Shown here piece by piece: positions 1-7,156 of a stretch of DNA of 64,000 nt (positions within the stretch are counted from its first letter, which is position 1; the number at the start of each line of letters is the position of its first letter). The translations under genes and the position numbers were made by a program. The notes under the pieces are model-generated. The model made no database searches. It worked only from the letters and a program-made list of their open reading frames with translations, and was not told the DNA's origin. The DNA is taken from assembly GCA_900553015.1 (NCBI GenBank), contig USBY01000003.1:56461-120460 (forward strand). The letters are read 5' to 3'. The DNA is from an uncultured Clostridium sp. Its GTDB lineage: Bacteria > Bacillota > Clostridia > TANB77 > CAG-508.

Positions 1-2
1 AT

Positions 3-1269
3 TACATAAGAAATTTATCGTTTGATGAAGAAGATATAAGCTACTTAAGAAAACAAAATAAATTTTCAGAAGAATTCTTAAATTATCTAGAAAATTTTAG
101 ATTTACAGGAGATATATGGGCAATACCAGAAGGAACAGTAGTATTTCCAAATGAACCACTAATAACAGTAAAAGCACCAATAATACAAGCACAATTATTA
201 GAAACAATGCTATTACTTACAACTAATCATCAATCTTTGATTGCAACAAAAACAAGTAGAATTGTAAGAGAAGCACAGGGAAGACCTGTTATGGAATTTG
301 GTGCAAGAAGAGCACATGGTATTAATGCAGCAGTAGAAGGTGCAAGAGCAGCAATTATAGGTGGTGCAGTAGGAACATCATGTACATTATCTGCAAAGGA
401 ATTTAATGTACCAGCAAGTGGTACAATGGCACATAGTTGGATTCAAAGTTTTGATTCAGAATACGAAGCTTTTAAAACATATGCAGAGCTATATCCAGAT
501 GATTGTACATTTTTGATAGACACATACAATACAATCGAATCTGGTCTTCCAAATGCAATTAAAGTATTTAATGAAGTTCTAAAACCTAAAGGATATAGAC
601 CAAAAGCAGTTAGACTAGATAGTGGCGATTTAGCATATTTGTCTAAAAAGGTCAGAAAAATATTAGATGAAGCAGGATATGAAGATTGCAAAATATGTGC
701 TACAAATTCACTTGATGAATATTTAATAAAATCATTAATAGAACAAGATGCTAAAATTGATTTATTTGGAGTAGGGGAAAATTTAATTACTGCAAAAAGT
801 GAACCAGTCTTTGGAGGAGTATATAAACTAGTTGCATTAGAAAAAGACAAAAAAATAGTACCAAAAATTAAAGTAAGTGAAAATACAGCAAAAGTTACAA
901 ATCCAAGCTTTAAAAAAGTATATCGTTTTTATGATAATGAAACTAAAAAAGCAATAGCAGATGTAATTACATTAGCAGATGAAATTATAGACGAAAGAGA
1001 GTATATGATTTTTGATCCTCAAAATCCATGGAAAAAGAAAGTTTTAAAAGATTACTCTATAAGACTACTTCAAGAAAAAATATTTGAAGAACGGAAAATT
1101 AATATATAAAAATCCAGAACTAAAAGAAATTGCTAAATATTCTAAAAAAGAATTAGATAGTATGTGGGAGGAAGTTAAACGTATAGAAAATCCACATAAA
1201 TATTACGTGGATTTATCTAAAAAATTATGGATATTAAAAAATAATATGTTAAATAATATATATTTTTAA
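3..1269 (+). CDS. pncB: Nicotinate phosphoribosyltransferase, 5' partial, interrupted by a +1 frameshift
   Basis: This enzyme joins nicotinate to PRPP to make nicotinate mononucleotide in the cytosolic NAD salvage (Preiss-Handler) pathway. The reading frame is open from the window edge, so the start lies outside. Family motifs are visible: FGARRAHG, then VRLDSGDLA, then GVGENL. The first frame (codons from position 3) stops at 1109. The conserved C-terminus (GKLIY, then LWEEVKR-like, ENPHKYYVDLS, KLW) continues in the +1 frame to 1269. The switch lies at an in-frame CGG codon at 1092; dropping its C gives IFEEGKLIY, as expected for the family. Family identity is sure. Whether the frameshift is decoded, an inactivating mutation or a sequence error cannot be told from here. 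Confidence 0.93.
1092..1094 (+). other. Putative +1 frameshift site at CGG in pncB
   Basis: The zero-frame codons are GAA GAA CGG AAA; the downstream conserved frame is GAA GAA (C) GGA AAA. Staying in zero frame gives a stop at 1107-1109 and loses about 58 conserved residues. The +1 frame is open and matches the family to 1269. An extra base anywhere between about 1083 and 1092 would also explain the shift (for example the G at 1086), but the CGG placement matches the sites in mraZ and rsmH. Confidence 0.7.
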
Positions 1270-1282
1270 AATAAGAATATGC

Positions 1283-1325
1283 TTTACTAAACTTTTGTCT
1301 TTAGATATAATGTAAAAAGTTTAGT
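1283..1325 (+). promoter_or_regulatory. Promoter of the HAD gene, -10 box inside an inverted repeat
   Basis: TTTACT (1283-1288), a 17-nt spacer and TATAAT (1306-1311) form a likely sigma-A promoter. Arms ACTAAACTTTT (1286-1296) and AAAAGTTTAGT (1315-1325) flank the -10 box. The repeat could be an operator or a weak terminator for pncB. Confidence 0.55.
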
Positions 1326-1344
1326 ACATGGGGATGATGTAGCA

Positions 1345-2199
1345 ATGATTAAACTTATAGCAAGTGATTTAGATGGAACAATGTTCGAAAAAGGAAATGT
1401 AATACCAGAAACTAACTTAAAAGCAATAAATGATATTAATAATTCAAATATAAATTTTACAATATGCACAGGAAAAACATATTCCTTATTTAAAAATATA
1501 TGTGAAGATATAGGAACTGGATATGGAATATTTGGAAATGGAAATCAGATAATTAACTTAAAAACTGGTGAAGAAATTTATAGAAAATTATTAAGAAACG
1601 AAGATGTACTTTTTTGCATAAATACAGCAAAAAAGTTGAAGTTACATGTACACTTATATACTAATAAAGAAGTAATAACCGAAAAACTATTATATATGGA
1701 TTTAAGAAATTTTGAATTAACTAAAAATGATAAAAATGTAGATTTAGAATTTAAAATTGTAACAGATATTCAAGAATATGTAGAAAGAGAAAATCCAGAA
1801 ATATTAAAACTAGTAATTTCTGCAGAAAAAGATTTAGCAATTCTAAAAGAAGAGTTTGTTAAAAATAAAAATTTACAAGTAAATTTAATTAGAAAAGTTG
1901 ATAAATATAGAGATGAAATTATAGGAAAAGAATATGAATATTTAGATATTATGCCAGCAGGAATTAATAAGGAGCAAGCACTTGAAGTATTAGAAAATTA
2001 TTTAAAAATAGATAAAAGTGAAGTGCTGGCGATAGGTGATAATTTAAATGATTTAGAAATGATAAAAGATTCTGGAGTTGGTATTGCTGTTGCAAATGCA
2101 TATGACGAAGTAAAAGAAGTTGCTAATTATACAACAACCACTACTGCACAAAATGGTGGTTTTGCAGAAGCAGTATATAAATTTATAGAACTTAAATAG
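1345..2199 (+). CDS. Cof-type HAD-IIB family phosphatase
   Basis: A 284-aa cytosolic hydrolase of the Cof subfamily, which dephosphorylates small phosphorylated metabolites. Motif I is DLDGT at residues 8-12 (nucleophile Asp 8, acid/base Asp 10). The conserved Lys lies in GINKEQAL near residue 210. Motif IV is GDNLNDLEMI near residue 230. Length is typical. The Shine-Dalgarno is weak (GGGGATG), but the ATG sits one codon before the usual IKLIASDLDGT start. It is transcribed alone between pncB and a convergent transglycosylase gene. The substrate cannot be predicted; a second Cof gene lies at 10551. Confidence 0.9.
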   Translation: MIKLIASDLDGTMFEKGNVIPETNLKAINDINNSNINFTICTGKTYSLFKNICEDIGTGYGIFGNGNQIINLKTGEEIYRKLLRNEDVLFCINTAKKLKLHVHLYTNKEVITEKLLYMDLRNFELTKNDKNVDLEFKIVTDIQEYVERENPEILKLVISAEKDLAILKEEFVKNKNLQVNLIRKVDKYRDEIIGKEYEYLDIMPAGINKEQALEVLENYLKIDKSEVLAIGDNLNDLEMIKDSGVGIAVANAYDEVKEVANYTTTTTAQNGGFAEAVYKFIELK

Positions 2200-2209
2200 A
2201 AATAAAATA

Positions 2210-2250
2210 ACGCATCATAAAAGCTTTTAGTTAGCTTATGATGCGTTTTG
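2210..2250. terminator. Bidirectional terminator between the HAD gene and the GT51 gene
   Basis: Arms ACGCATCAT (2210-2218) and ATGATGCGT (2238-2246) enclose a further AAGC/GCTT pairing. T-rich tracts lie on both sides, so it can serve both convergent genes. Confidence 0.8.
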
Positions 2251-2252
2251 TT

Positions 2253-2942
2253 TTATGTATTAGCATTAATAATTTCATTTGCTTCTTCTTGTGATATATA
2301 TCCATTTCCAACCATTGTTTCTAATACATGCTCTTGTCTAGTTTTAGTTAAATCTGGATTTTTGGTTGGAGCATATACTGAAGGAGCATTAGGAATTCCA
2401 GCCATCATGGTACATTCATTTAAGTCCATTTCACTAGGTTCTTTATCTAAATAACCATTACAAGCTTCTTTAATTCCATAATATCCATCACCAAAATAAG
2501 ATGTATTTACATATAATTCTAAAATTTCTTCTTTAGAATAATTATCTTCAATAGCAAATGCCATAAATATTTCTGCAAGTTTTCTAGAAAATGGGTTCAT
2601 ATCTATAAAATAAATGTTTTTAGCAAGTTGTTGTGTAATAGTACTACCACCTTCACGTAAATCAAAATTTGTAACATTAACATATATAGCTCTACCTATT
2701 GAGCGTAAATCTATTGCTCCATGGTCATAAAAACGTCTATCTTCTACAGAGACTACAGCGTCCAAATAATCCTGTGGTAAGTCTTCATATTTCACATAAT
2801 TTTCATCACTTTGAATTTGCTCTATTTTACTAATTAAAGGTTCTTCTTTTATAGCTTGGCTGTATAGAGAATACCCATATATTCCAAGCGAAGCGGCAAT
2901 TAGTATTATAATTAAAAGCAAAATTAATAAAAACTTTTTCAT
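2253..2942 (-). CDS. Monofunctional peptidoglycan glycosyltransferase (GT51 domain only)
   Basis: This membrane-anchored enzyme would polymerise lipid II into glycan strands on the outer face of the membrane. The 229-aa protein starts with a Lys-Lys and a single hydrophobic anchor (about residues 3-25). The GT51 motifs follow in order: EDRRFYDHG (catalytic Glu), GGSTITQQ, RKLAE, EILELYVN and AGIPNAPSVYAP. There is no transpeptidase domain, unlike bifunctional class A PBPs. I chose the ATG at 2942, with GGTGAT upstream; in-frame TTG and GTG codons lie four and three codons earlier. Monofunctional GT51 proteins are well known. It stands alone, convergent to the HAD gene. Confidence 0.9.
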   Translation of the reverse strand: MKKFLLILLLIIILIAASLGIYGYSLYSQAIKEEPLISKIEQIQSDENYVKYEDLPQDYLDAVVSVEDRRFYDHGAIDLRSIGRAIYVNVTNFDLREGGSTITQQLAKNIYFIDMNPFSRKLAEIFMAFAIEDNYSKEEILELYVNTSYFGDGYYGIKEACNGYLDKEPSEMDLNECTMMAGIPNAPSVYAPTKNPDLTKTRQEHVLETMVGNGYISQEEANEIINANT

Positions 2943-3041
2943 ACGTATCACCAAATATATTATACAGTAAAAAGTAATTATTGTAAAACAATAATCAAAA
3001 AATTAATATAATATTAAGAAATAAAAAAAATTAAAAAAAGT

Positions 3042-3081
3042 CTAAAAAGTACTTGCAATTTAATAAATGTTGTATTAAAAT
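3042..3081 (+). promoter_or_regulatory. mraZ promoter with a 14-mer shared with topA
   Basis: TTGCAA (3053-3058), a 17-nt spacer and TAAAAT (3076-3081) form a sigma-A promoter. CTAAAAAGTACTTG (3042-3055), with palindromic core AAGTACTT, overlaps the -35 box. The same 14-mer overlaps the topA -35 box at 20261-20274. Confidence 0.65.
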
Positions 3082-3087
3082 TTATCC

Positions 3088-3142
3088 AGGTGGAGAGAAG
3101 TGGTACAAAGTGGTAAAAAATGAATTGAGGTGAAACGAAGTG
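3088..3142 (+). promoter_or_regulatory. MraZ-box array in the mraZ leader
   Basis: GTGG occurs at 3090, 3100 and 3110, exactly 10 bp apart, in an A-rich setting (AAGTGGTACA, AAGTGGTAAA). MraZ proteins bind 10-bp-spaced GTG repeats in front of their own operon. The phase continues with GTG at 3130 and 3140, the latter being the start codon. The array lies just downstream of the promoter and predicts autoregulation. Confidence 0.75.
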
Positions 3143-3572
3143 CTAATTCGGCCAATATGAACATTCTTTAGATGCCAAAGGCAGATTAATAATGCCAGCA
3201 AAGCTAAGAGAAGATATGGGCGAAAAGTTCATAATCACTAAAGGCTTAGACGGGTGTCTATTTGGATTTTCACAAAACGAATGGGAAAACTTCGAAACCA
3301 AATTAAAAACACTTCCACTTACCAATAAAAATGCTAGAGACTTCGTAAGATTTTTCTTATCTGGAGCAATGGAATGCGAAATAGATAAACAAGGAAGATT
3401 TTTAATATCTAGCAATCTAAGAAATGTTGCAACACTAGAAAAAGAAGTAGTTATAATTGGTGTTGGGACAAGAATAGAAATATGGAATAAAGACAAATGG
3501 GAAGAATACAACAGTGAGGAAAATATATCAGCAGATGATATTGCAGAAAATATGACAATGTTAGGTATATAA
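3140..3572 (+). CDS. mraZ: Transcriptional regulator MraZ, with a +1 frameshift at codon 4
   Basis: MraZ is a ring-forming DNA-binding protein with two SpoVT/AbrB-like halves that controls the division and cell-wall cluster. GAGGTG precedes GTG 3140 at normal spacing. Zero frame from there reads only six codons (VLIRPI) and stops. Skipping the C of CGG at 3149 gives a start like that of family members ([15 protein letters not shown]) and runs to 3572, about 143 aa, the usual length. Both DAKGR-type motifs are present: DAKGR near residue 12 and DKQGRF near residue 85. The next start in the long frame is ATG 3192, which would delete the conserved first strand. It leads the mraZ-rsmH-ftsL island. 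Confidence 0.9.
3149..3151 (+). other. Putative +1 frameshift site at CGG in mraZ
   Basis: Zero frame is GTG CTA ATT CGG CCA ATA TGA; the conserved protein follows GTG CTA ATT (C) GGC CAA TAT GAA. The family has Gly at position 4, so the shift is fixed to this codon. The +1 frame carries a TAA at 3144-3146, so translation cannot start in it upstream. Confidence 0.75.
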
Positions 3573-3840
3573 CTTGAAAAAGTTTATATAAATTTTATAC
3601 AAAAGAAAAATTTTAAATTTACTAATGAAGAAAAAGTTACAAAAGAAGTTTTGTAAACATTTACTAAAGAGAAATCAAGAAAAACTTGATAAGAAGAGGG
3701 CTATACTAAAGAGGAATTTTAATATACAAAAGATAAAATCTTAAGAAACTAATTATATTTATCTATGTACTTAAGAAAAAATATTTAAATTACAAATGTA
3801 AATAGCTAATATATACCACGAAAAAGGGAATGAAATACAA
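3573..3840. other. Long AT-rich mraZ-rsmH spacer, no gene seen
   Basis: About 270 bases of A-rich sequence without a coding frame or a clear promoter. Short runs such as AAAGAGAAATCAAG and AACTTGAT could form weak local stems. In most relatives mraZ and rsmH lie close together, so a spacer of this length is unusual. The leader ORF and hairpin described next follow it. Confidence 0.5.
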
Positions 3841-3873
3841 ATGACGAAACCGCTAGAAACAAAAGAAGAATAG
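3841..3873 (+). CDS. Possible 10-codon leader peptide upstream of rsmH
   Basis: ATG 3841 opens a frame encoding MTKPLETKEE and ends with TAG inside the 5' arm of a long hairpin. A weak AAAGGGA lies about 11 bases upstream. The arrangement of short ORF, strong hairpin and gene resembles an attenuation leader. There is no run of one regulatory codon, and the evidence is position only. Confidence 0.25.
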   Translation: MTKPLETKEE

Positions 3874-3920
3874 CTACTAAACAGTTGGAAATCGAAAACT
3901 TCCAACTGTTTGTGCTATTC
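3868..3920 (+). promoter_or_regulatory. Large stem-loop in front of rsmH
   Basis: Arms AAACAGTTGGAA (3879-3890) and TTCCAACTGTTT (3900-3911) pair perfectly. An outer pair GAATAGC (3868-3874) and GCTATTC (3914-3920) extends them. No clean T-tract follows, so it looks more like an mRNA structure or a leaky attenuator than a plain terminator. Confidence 0.6.
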
Positions 3921-3946
3921 AAAAAATGATAAATGGAGGGTATGTA

Positions 3947-4877
3947 TTGGAATTTAAGCATAAACCGGTTTTACTTGATGAATGTATAAATGGATTAAAT
4001 ATAAAACAAGATGGAGTTTATATAGATGGCACCTTAGGAGGTGCTGGGCACAGTAAAGAGATTGCCAAAAGATTATCAAGTAAAGGGCTATTAATCGGAA
4101 TAGATAGAGACTTAGAAGCTTTATCAGCAGCAAAGGAAAATTTAAAAGAATTTAAAAATGTTAAATATATACATGGGAATCATGATGATATAGATATAAT
4201 AATGCAAGACTTGCGGAATAGAAGCCGTAGATGGAATATTACTGGATTTAGGTGTTTCTTCATATCAATTAGATGAACGAAATAGAGGATTTAGCTATTT
4301 AGGTGAGAATATATTAGATATGAGGATGGATAAAACACAAGAGCTAACTGCAAGAGATGTGGTTAATAATTATCCAGAAGAAAAATTAGCAAATATTATA
4401 TATGAATATGGAGAAGAGAGATTCTCTAGAAATATAGCAAAAAATATTTGTATAGAGCGAAAAAAAGCACCAATAGAAACAACTGCAGAATTAGTAAAAA
4501 TAATAGAAAATTCTATTCCTAAATCAAAGCAAAATAATGGTCATCCTGCCAAAAGAACATTTCAAGCAATCAGGATAGAGGTAAATAACGAGATAGAACC
4601 TTTATACGATACTGTTTTAAAATGTATAAAATGCTTAAACAAAGGTGGAAGATTATGTATTATAACATTCCATTCTTTAGAAGATAGAGCGGTTAAAAAA
4701 GCATTTATAGAGGCAGAAGGAAGATGTACATGTCCAAAAGATTTGCCATATTGTGTATGTGGAGCAGTATCTTATGGGAAAATTATAAATAAAAAACCAA
4801 TAATTGCTACTAAGGAGGAACAAGAGGAAAATTCAAGAAGCAAGAGTGCTAAATTAAGAATTTTCGAAAGAAAATAA
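3947..4877 (+). CDS. rsmH: 16S rRNA (cytosine1402-N4)-methyltransferase RsmH, with a +1 frameshift
   Basis: RsmH uses SAM to methylate N4 of C1402 in the ribosomal P site. TTG 3947 is chosen because GGAGGG (3935-3940) lies six bases upstream and EFKHKPVLLDEC is the usual start; ATG 3926 lies before that SD. The SAM motif DGTLGGAGHS is near residues 26-35. Zero frame ends at 4276. Dropping the C of CGG at 4214 joins QDLGIEAVDGILLDLGVSS, the conserved core, to a frame running to 4877. Downstream are LDMRMD, AIRIEVNNE and ITFHSLEDR. The total of about 310 aa is the normal length. The gene is almost universal, so real loss would be surprising. Confidence 0.93.
4214..4216 (+). other. Putative +1 frameshift site at CGG in rsmH
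   Basis: Zero frame reads CAA GAC TTG CGG AAT; the conserved protein requires CAA GAC TTG (C) GGA ATA GAA. Without the shift translation ends at 4276, after about 110 codons, and the rest of the catalytic domain is lost. The Gly after Leu is typical of the family. Confidence 0.75.
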
Positions 4878-4898
4878 CGAAAGAGGAGGTGAAGGCTA

Positions 4899-5420
4899 AT
4901 GGCTAGATACCAATATGAAACAAGTCCAAGAAAATTAGAACCAGATTTTATACCAAATCGAATATCTAAAAAAAGTCAGGACTTGCAAAGAGAGAGAGAA
5001 TTAAAAGAGAAAATAAAGCAAGAAGCAAAAGAAAGAGCAAAACAAAAAAGAGCTACAGTTGTATTAAAGAAAAAAGTTGTTGTATATATTGCTTTGATTT
5101 TTGCTATGCTATTAGTCGTTAGCTATAGAAACTCCTTAATAACAGAAGATTTTAATAAAGTAAAATCATTAAAAGCAGAACTTGCAACATTACAAAAGGA
5201 AAATCAACAAACTCAAGTTTCAATAGAGAGTAATCTTAATTTAAGTAAAATAGAAGAAGAAGCAAAAAGTAAATTGGGAATGCAAAAACTTACAAATGAT
5301 CAAAAAATATATATAAGCTTACCAAAAAAAGACTATGTGCAATCTTCAACTGATAATACAGAAACGACTACAGAAAAAAGTTGGTTAGAAAAAATTATAG
5401 AAAAAATAAAAGGAAATTAA
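4899..5420 (+). CDS. ftsL: FtsL-like division protein (septum formation initiator family)
   Basis: A 173-aa bitopic membrane protein. A long, very basic cytosolic N-terminus (about residues 1-60, rich in Lys, Arg and Glu) leads to one membrane segment (about 62-78), then an extracytoplasmic coiled coil (about 85-125) and a short Thr/Ser tail. FtsL with DivIB/FtsQ and DivIC regulates septal peptidoglycan synthesis. AGAGGAGGTGAAG sits ideally before ATG 4899. Its place after rsmH is the standard position for ftsL. Sequence identity in this family is low, so the call rests on topology and context. The stop codon lies inside the terminator stem. Confidence 0.82.
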   Translation: MARYQYETSPRKLEPDFIPNRISKKSQDLQRERELKEKIKQEAKERAKQKRATVVLKKKVVVYIALIFAMLLVVSYRNSLITEDFNKVKSLKAELATLQKENQQTQVSIESNLNLSKIEEEAKSKLGMQKLTNDQKIYISLPKKDYVQSSTDNTETTTEKSWLEKIIEKIKGN

Positions 5421-5467
5421 TCCGTATTTCAAAATTTAAAAATTGAATGCGGATTAATTTTTGTTTT
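5416..5467 (+). terminator. Terminator of mraZ-rsmH-ftsL
   Basis: Arms ATTAATCCG (5416-5424) and CGGATTAAT (5450-5458), extended inward by TTTCAA/TTGAAT-type pairing, are followed by a run of Ts. Confidence 0.8.
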
Positions 5468-5491
5468 TTTATATAGTAAATATATGATATA

Positions 5492-5520
5492 TTGAAAAAA
5501 TTAACATAATGTGGTAAAAT
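5492..5520 (+). promoter_or_regulatory. Promoter of the 5592 cassette gene
   Basis: TTGAAA (5492-5497), 17 nt, TAAAAT (5515-5520). The spacer contains TTAACATAAT, one mismatch from the 10-mer shared by four other cassette promoters. Confidence 0.65.
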
Positions 5521-5591
5521 AAAAAAGTATGGCAAATGTATTATTCAAAAGTTTTATGCCATAACAAAAGAAAAATTTAGGAGGCAAGAAT

Positions 5592-7112
5592 ATGTCAAAA
5601 GAAAAGTTATTTCCATTAGCAAAAAGTGAGGGAGAAAATGAAGTAGAGCGGTTGCTTGAAAGAGTTATAGATCGTGACAAATTCTCCTACAACGATGCTA
5701 AGGCATTTGCGATTATCTATCAAAACTTAGCACCAGGTGATGTTGCAGGTAAAATTTCTGCAATGAGAGTTAAAAAATTTATGGAGGACTTCATTCAAAA
5801 AGATAATCCTAGCATCTATAAAAAGATGTGCATATTTTATGGATTGTCTGAGGAAGAGTATGATGAAAAAAAGCGTTCAAAGATAAATAATCTGATACAG
5901 AACTATATGGACGGTATACGTTCAGTTGAGAACGCAATGAGTTATTCTGTATCCTTCGAAGAGGCTGCAAATAAGATGGCACCAAAGCTTGATGCTCCGG
6001 AAGAGATGTCCGTCGTCGAAAGAGTAAAATGGATAAGACTTTGGTTTATAGTAATTCGAAATCAAGAACTATTCTATAACGAGATAGACGGAAATGGTAA
6101 GATTCGAGGAATTGATGTTACTCGAGATGTAAACAATATGTATATTTTTCCCGAATCTATGATTTTGCTGAATGAATCATTTCTGTCGAAATTAGATGAC
6201 GGAGAAATTATTTACCAGATGATTAAAGAATTTATTGATTCATACACGACAGATGTTCAGCGAGCTGTATACAGGTTTGCGGAACTGGATGGAGTTAACC
6301 GCCCAGATTCATGTAGACTGGGAAGAATTAGAGAAGACGTAAAGAAAAAGTTATTCCCTAATTCGTGGAGATCGTCAACTTCATTTTTTATGTGCAAGAC
6401 AGGGATAAAATATATGATTCCCAAACATTTAGAAATGGCTGTGTTTGCATATAAGAATGGCGGAATTTCGAATATGCCCGTAGGTAAATTTGAAATTCTG
6501 GATGTCTTTAACTGTTATAAAAAGAGAAAAGTTACCGTATATAAATATGGGGAAACTCAGGTAAATGGTAACACTGTTGAACTTGGGGTAACTTGCGAGC
6601 AAGAGCTTATGCTTTATGTTAACCTCTACAAGTGGCTTATGGACCATCCAGATTTTAAGTTTGGTAAGGAAGATAAGACTCTGGAGGAATATGGTCTGTC
6701 AGACTTATTACTTAACGAGAAAGAGCTTGTAAGTGCTTGGATTTTAGAGCAGGGGTTTGCAAGTTCTGAGGAAGATATTAACTGGAGGTTGGCAGAGAAA
6801 GTTTTGAACCCAAAAGAGAACCTTTCCGTTTTTAAGGATTGGTATGATGGAAAGATAAGTGGAGACACAATCTACGAGAGAATCGGATTTAATTCCGAAA
6901 AACTTGCTAGAATGTGTTTAAGCTTGAATGGACTTATCCTGTTGGATAAGAACACATTAAACCAAGCATTAAAAAGAGTAAAAATGTTTGGTCTTGAGCA
7001 GTCACTTAAAAGTGATAAGCTCTATGTAAGGTTGTATGAGTTTTTAAAAGAAACTTGTATACCTTGTGGTCCTAAAAAGAAACCAATTGTAAGTTATGGT
7101 ATAAAATACTAA
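5592..7112 (+). CDS. Unrecognised 506-aa protein, probably acquired
   Basis: I do not recognise this family. The product looks soluble, with no signal peptide or long hydrophobic segment, and mixed alpha/beta character. A charged N-terminal helix-rich part precedes several Cys residues in the last third, including a final CIPCG. Codon use differs from the neighbours: CTG, CGT, CGA and one in-frame CGG (5649, Arg) appear, whereas native genes use mostly TTA and AGA. AGGAGG lies at good spacing before the ATG. The gene is monocistronic with its own promoter and terminator and sits between ftsL and spoVD, splitting the cell-wall cluster. Transfer is my inference from codon use and context. Confidence 0.85.
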   Translation: MSKEKLFPLAKSEGENEVERLLERVIDRDKFSYNDAKAFAIIYQNLAPGDVAGKISAMRVKKFMEDFIQKDNPSIYKKMCIFYGLSEEEYDEKKRSKINNLIQNYMDGIRSVENAMSYSVSFEEAANKMAPKLDAPEEMSVVERVKWIRLWFIVIRNQELFYNEIDGNGKIRGIDVTRDVNNMYIFPESMILLNESFLSKLDDGEIIYQMIKEFIDSYTTDVQRAVYRFAELDGVNRPDSCRLGRIREDVKKKLFPNSWRSSTSFFMCKTGIKYMIPKHLEMAVFAYKNGGISNMPVGKFEILDVFNCYKKRKVTVYKYGETQVNGNTVELGVTCEQELMLYVNLYKWLMDHPDFKFGKEDKTLEEYGLSDLLLNEKELVSAWILEQGFASSEEDINWRLAEKVLNPKENLSVFKDWYDGKISGDTIYERIGFNSEKLARMCLSLNGLILLDKNTLNQALKRVKMFGLEQSLKSDKLYVRLYEFLKETCIPCGPKKKPIVSYGIKY

Positions 7113-7156
7113 CAAAAACCCCATGCTGTGCGTTGCATAGCATGGGGTTTTTGTTA
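7110..7156. terminator. Bidirectional terminator between two cassette genes
   Basis: Perfect arms of about 18 bp, TAACAAAAACCCCATGCT and its complement, with a short loop. The stem contains the stop codons of both convergent genes and has A/T tracts on either side. Confidence 0.9.

Noticed and set aside
443..850. Reverse open frame inside pncB
   Set aside because: Shadow of a conserved gene; low-complexity translation and no SD.
3192..3572. mraZ starting at ATG 3192 as an intact shorter gene
   Set aside because: The conserved first strand and DAKGR motif lie upstream in the same frame, and the good SD with GTG 3140 points to a start before the frameshift.
1092..4216. CGG reassigned to another amino acid
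   Set aside because: At the three native sites the reading frame itself changes, so a simple codon reassignment does not restore the proteins.
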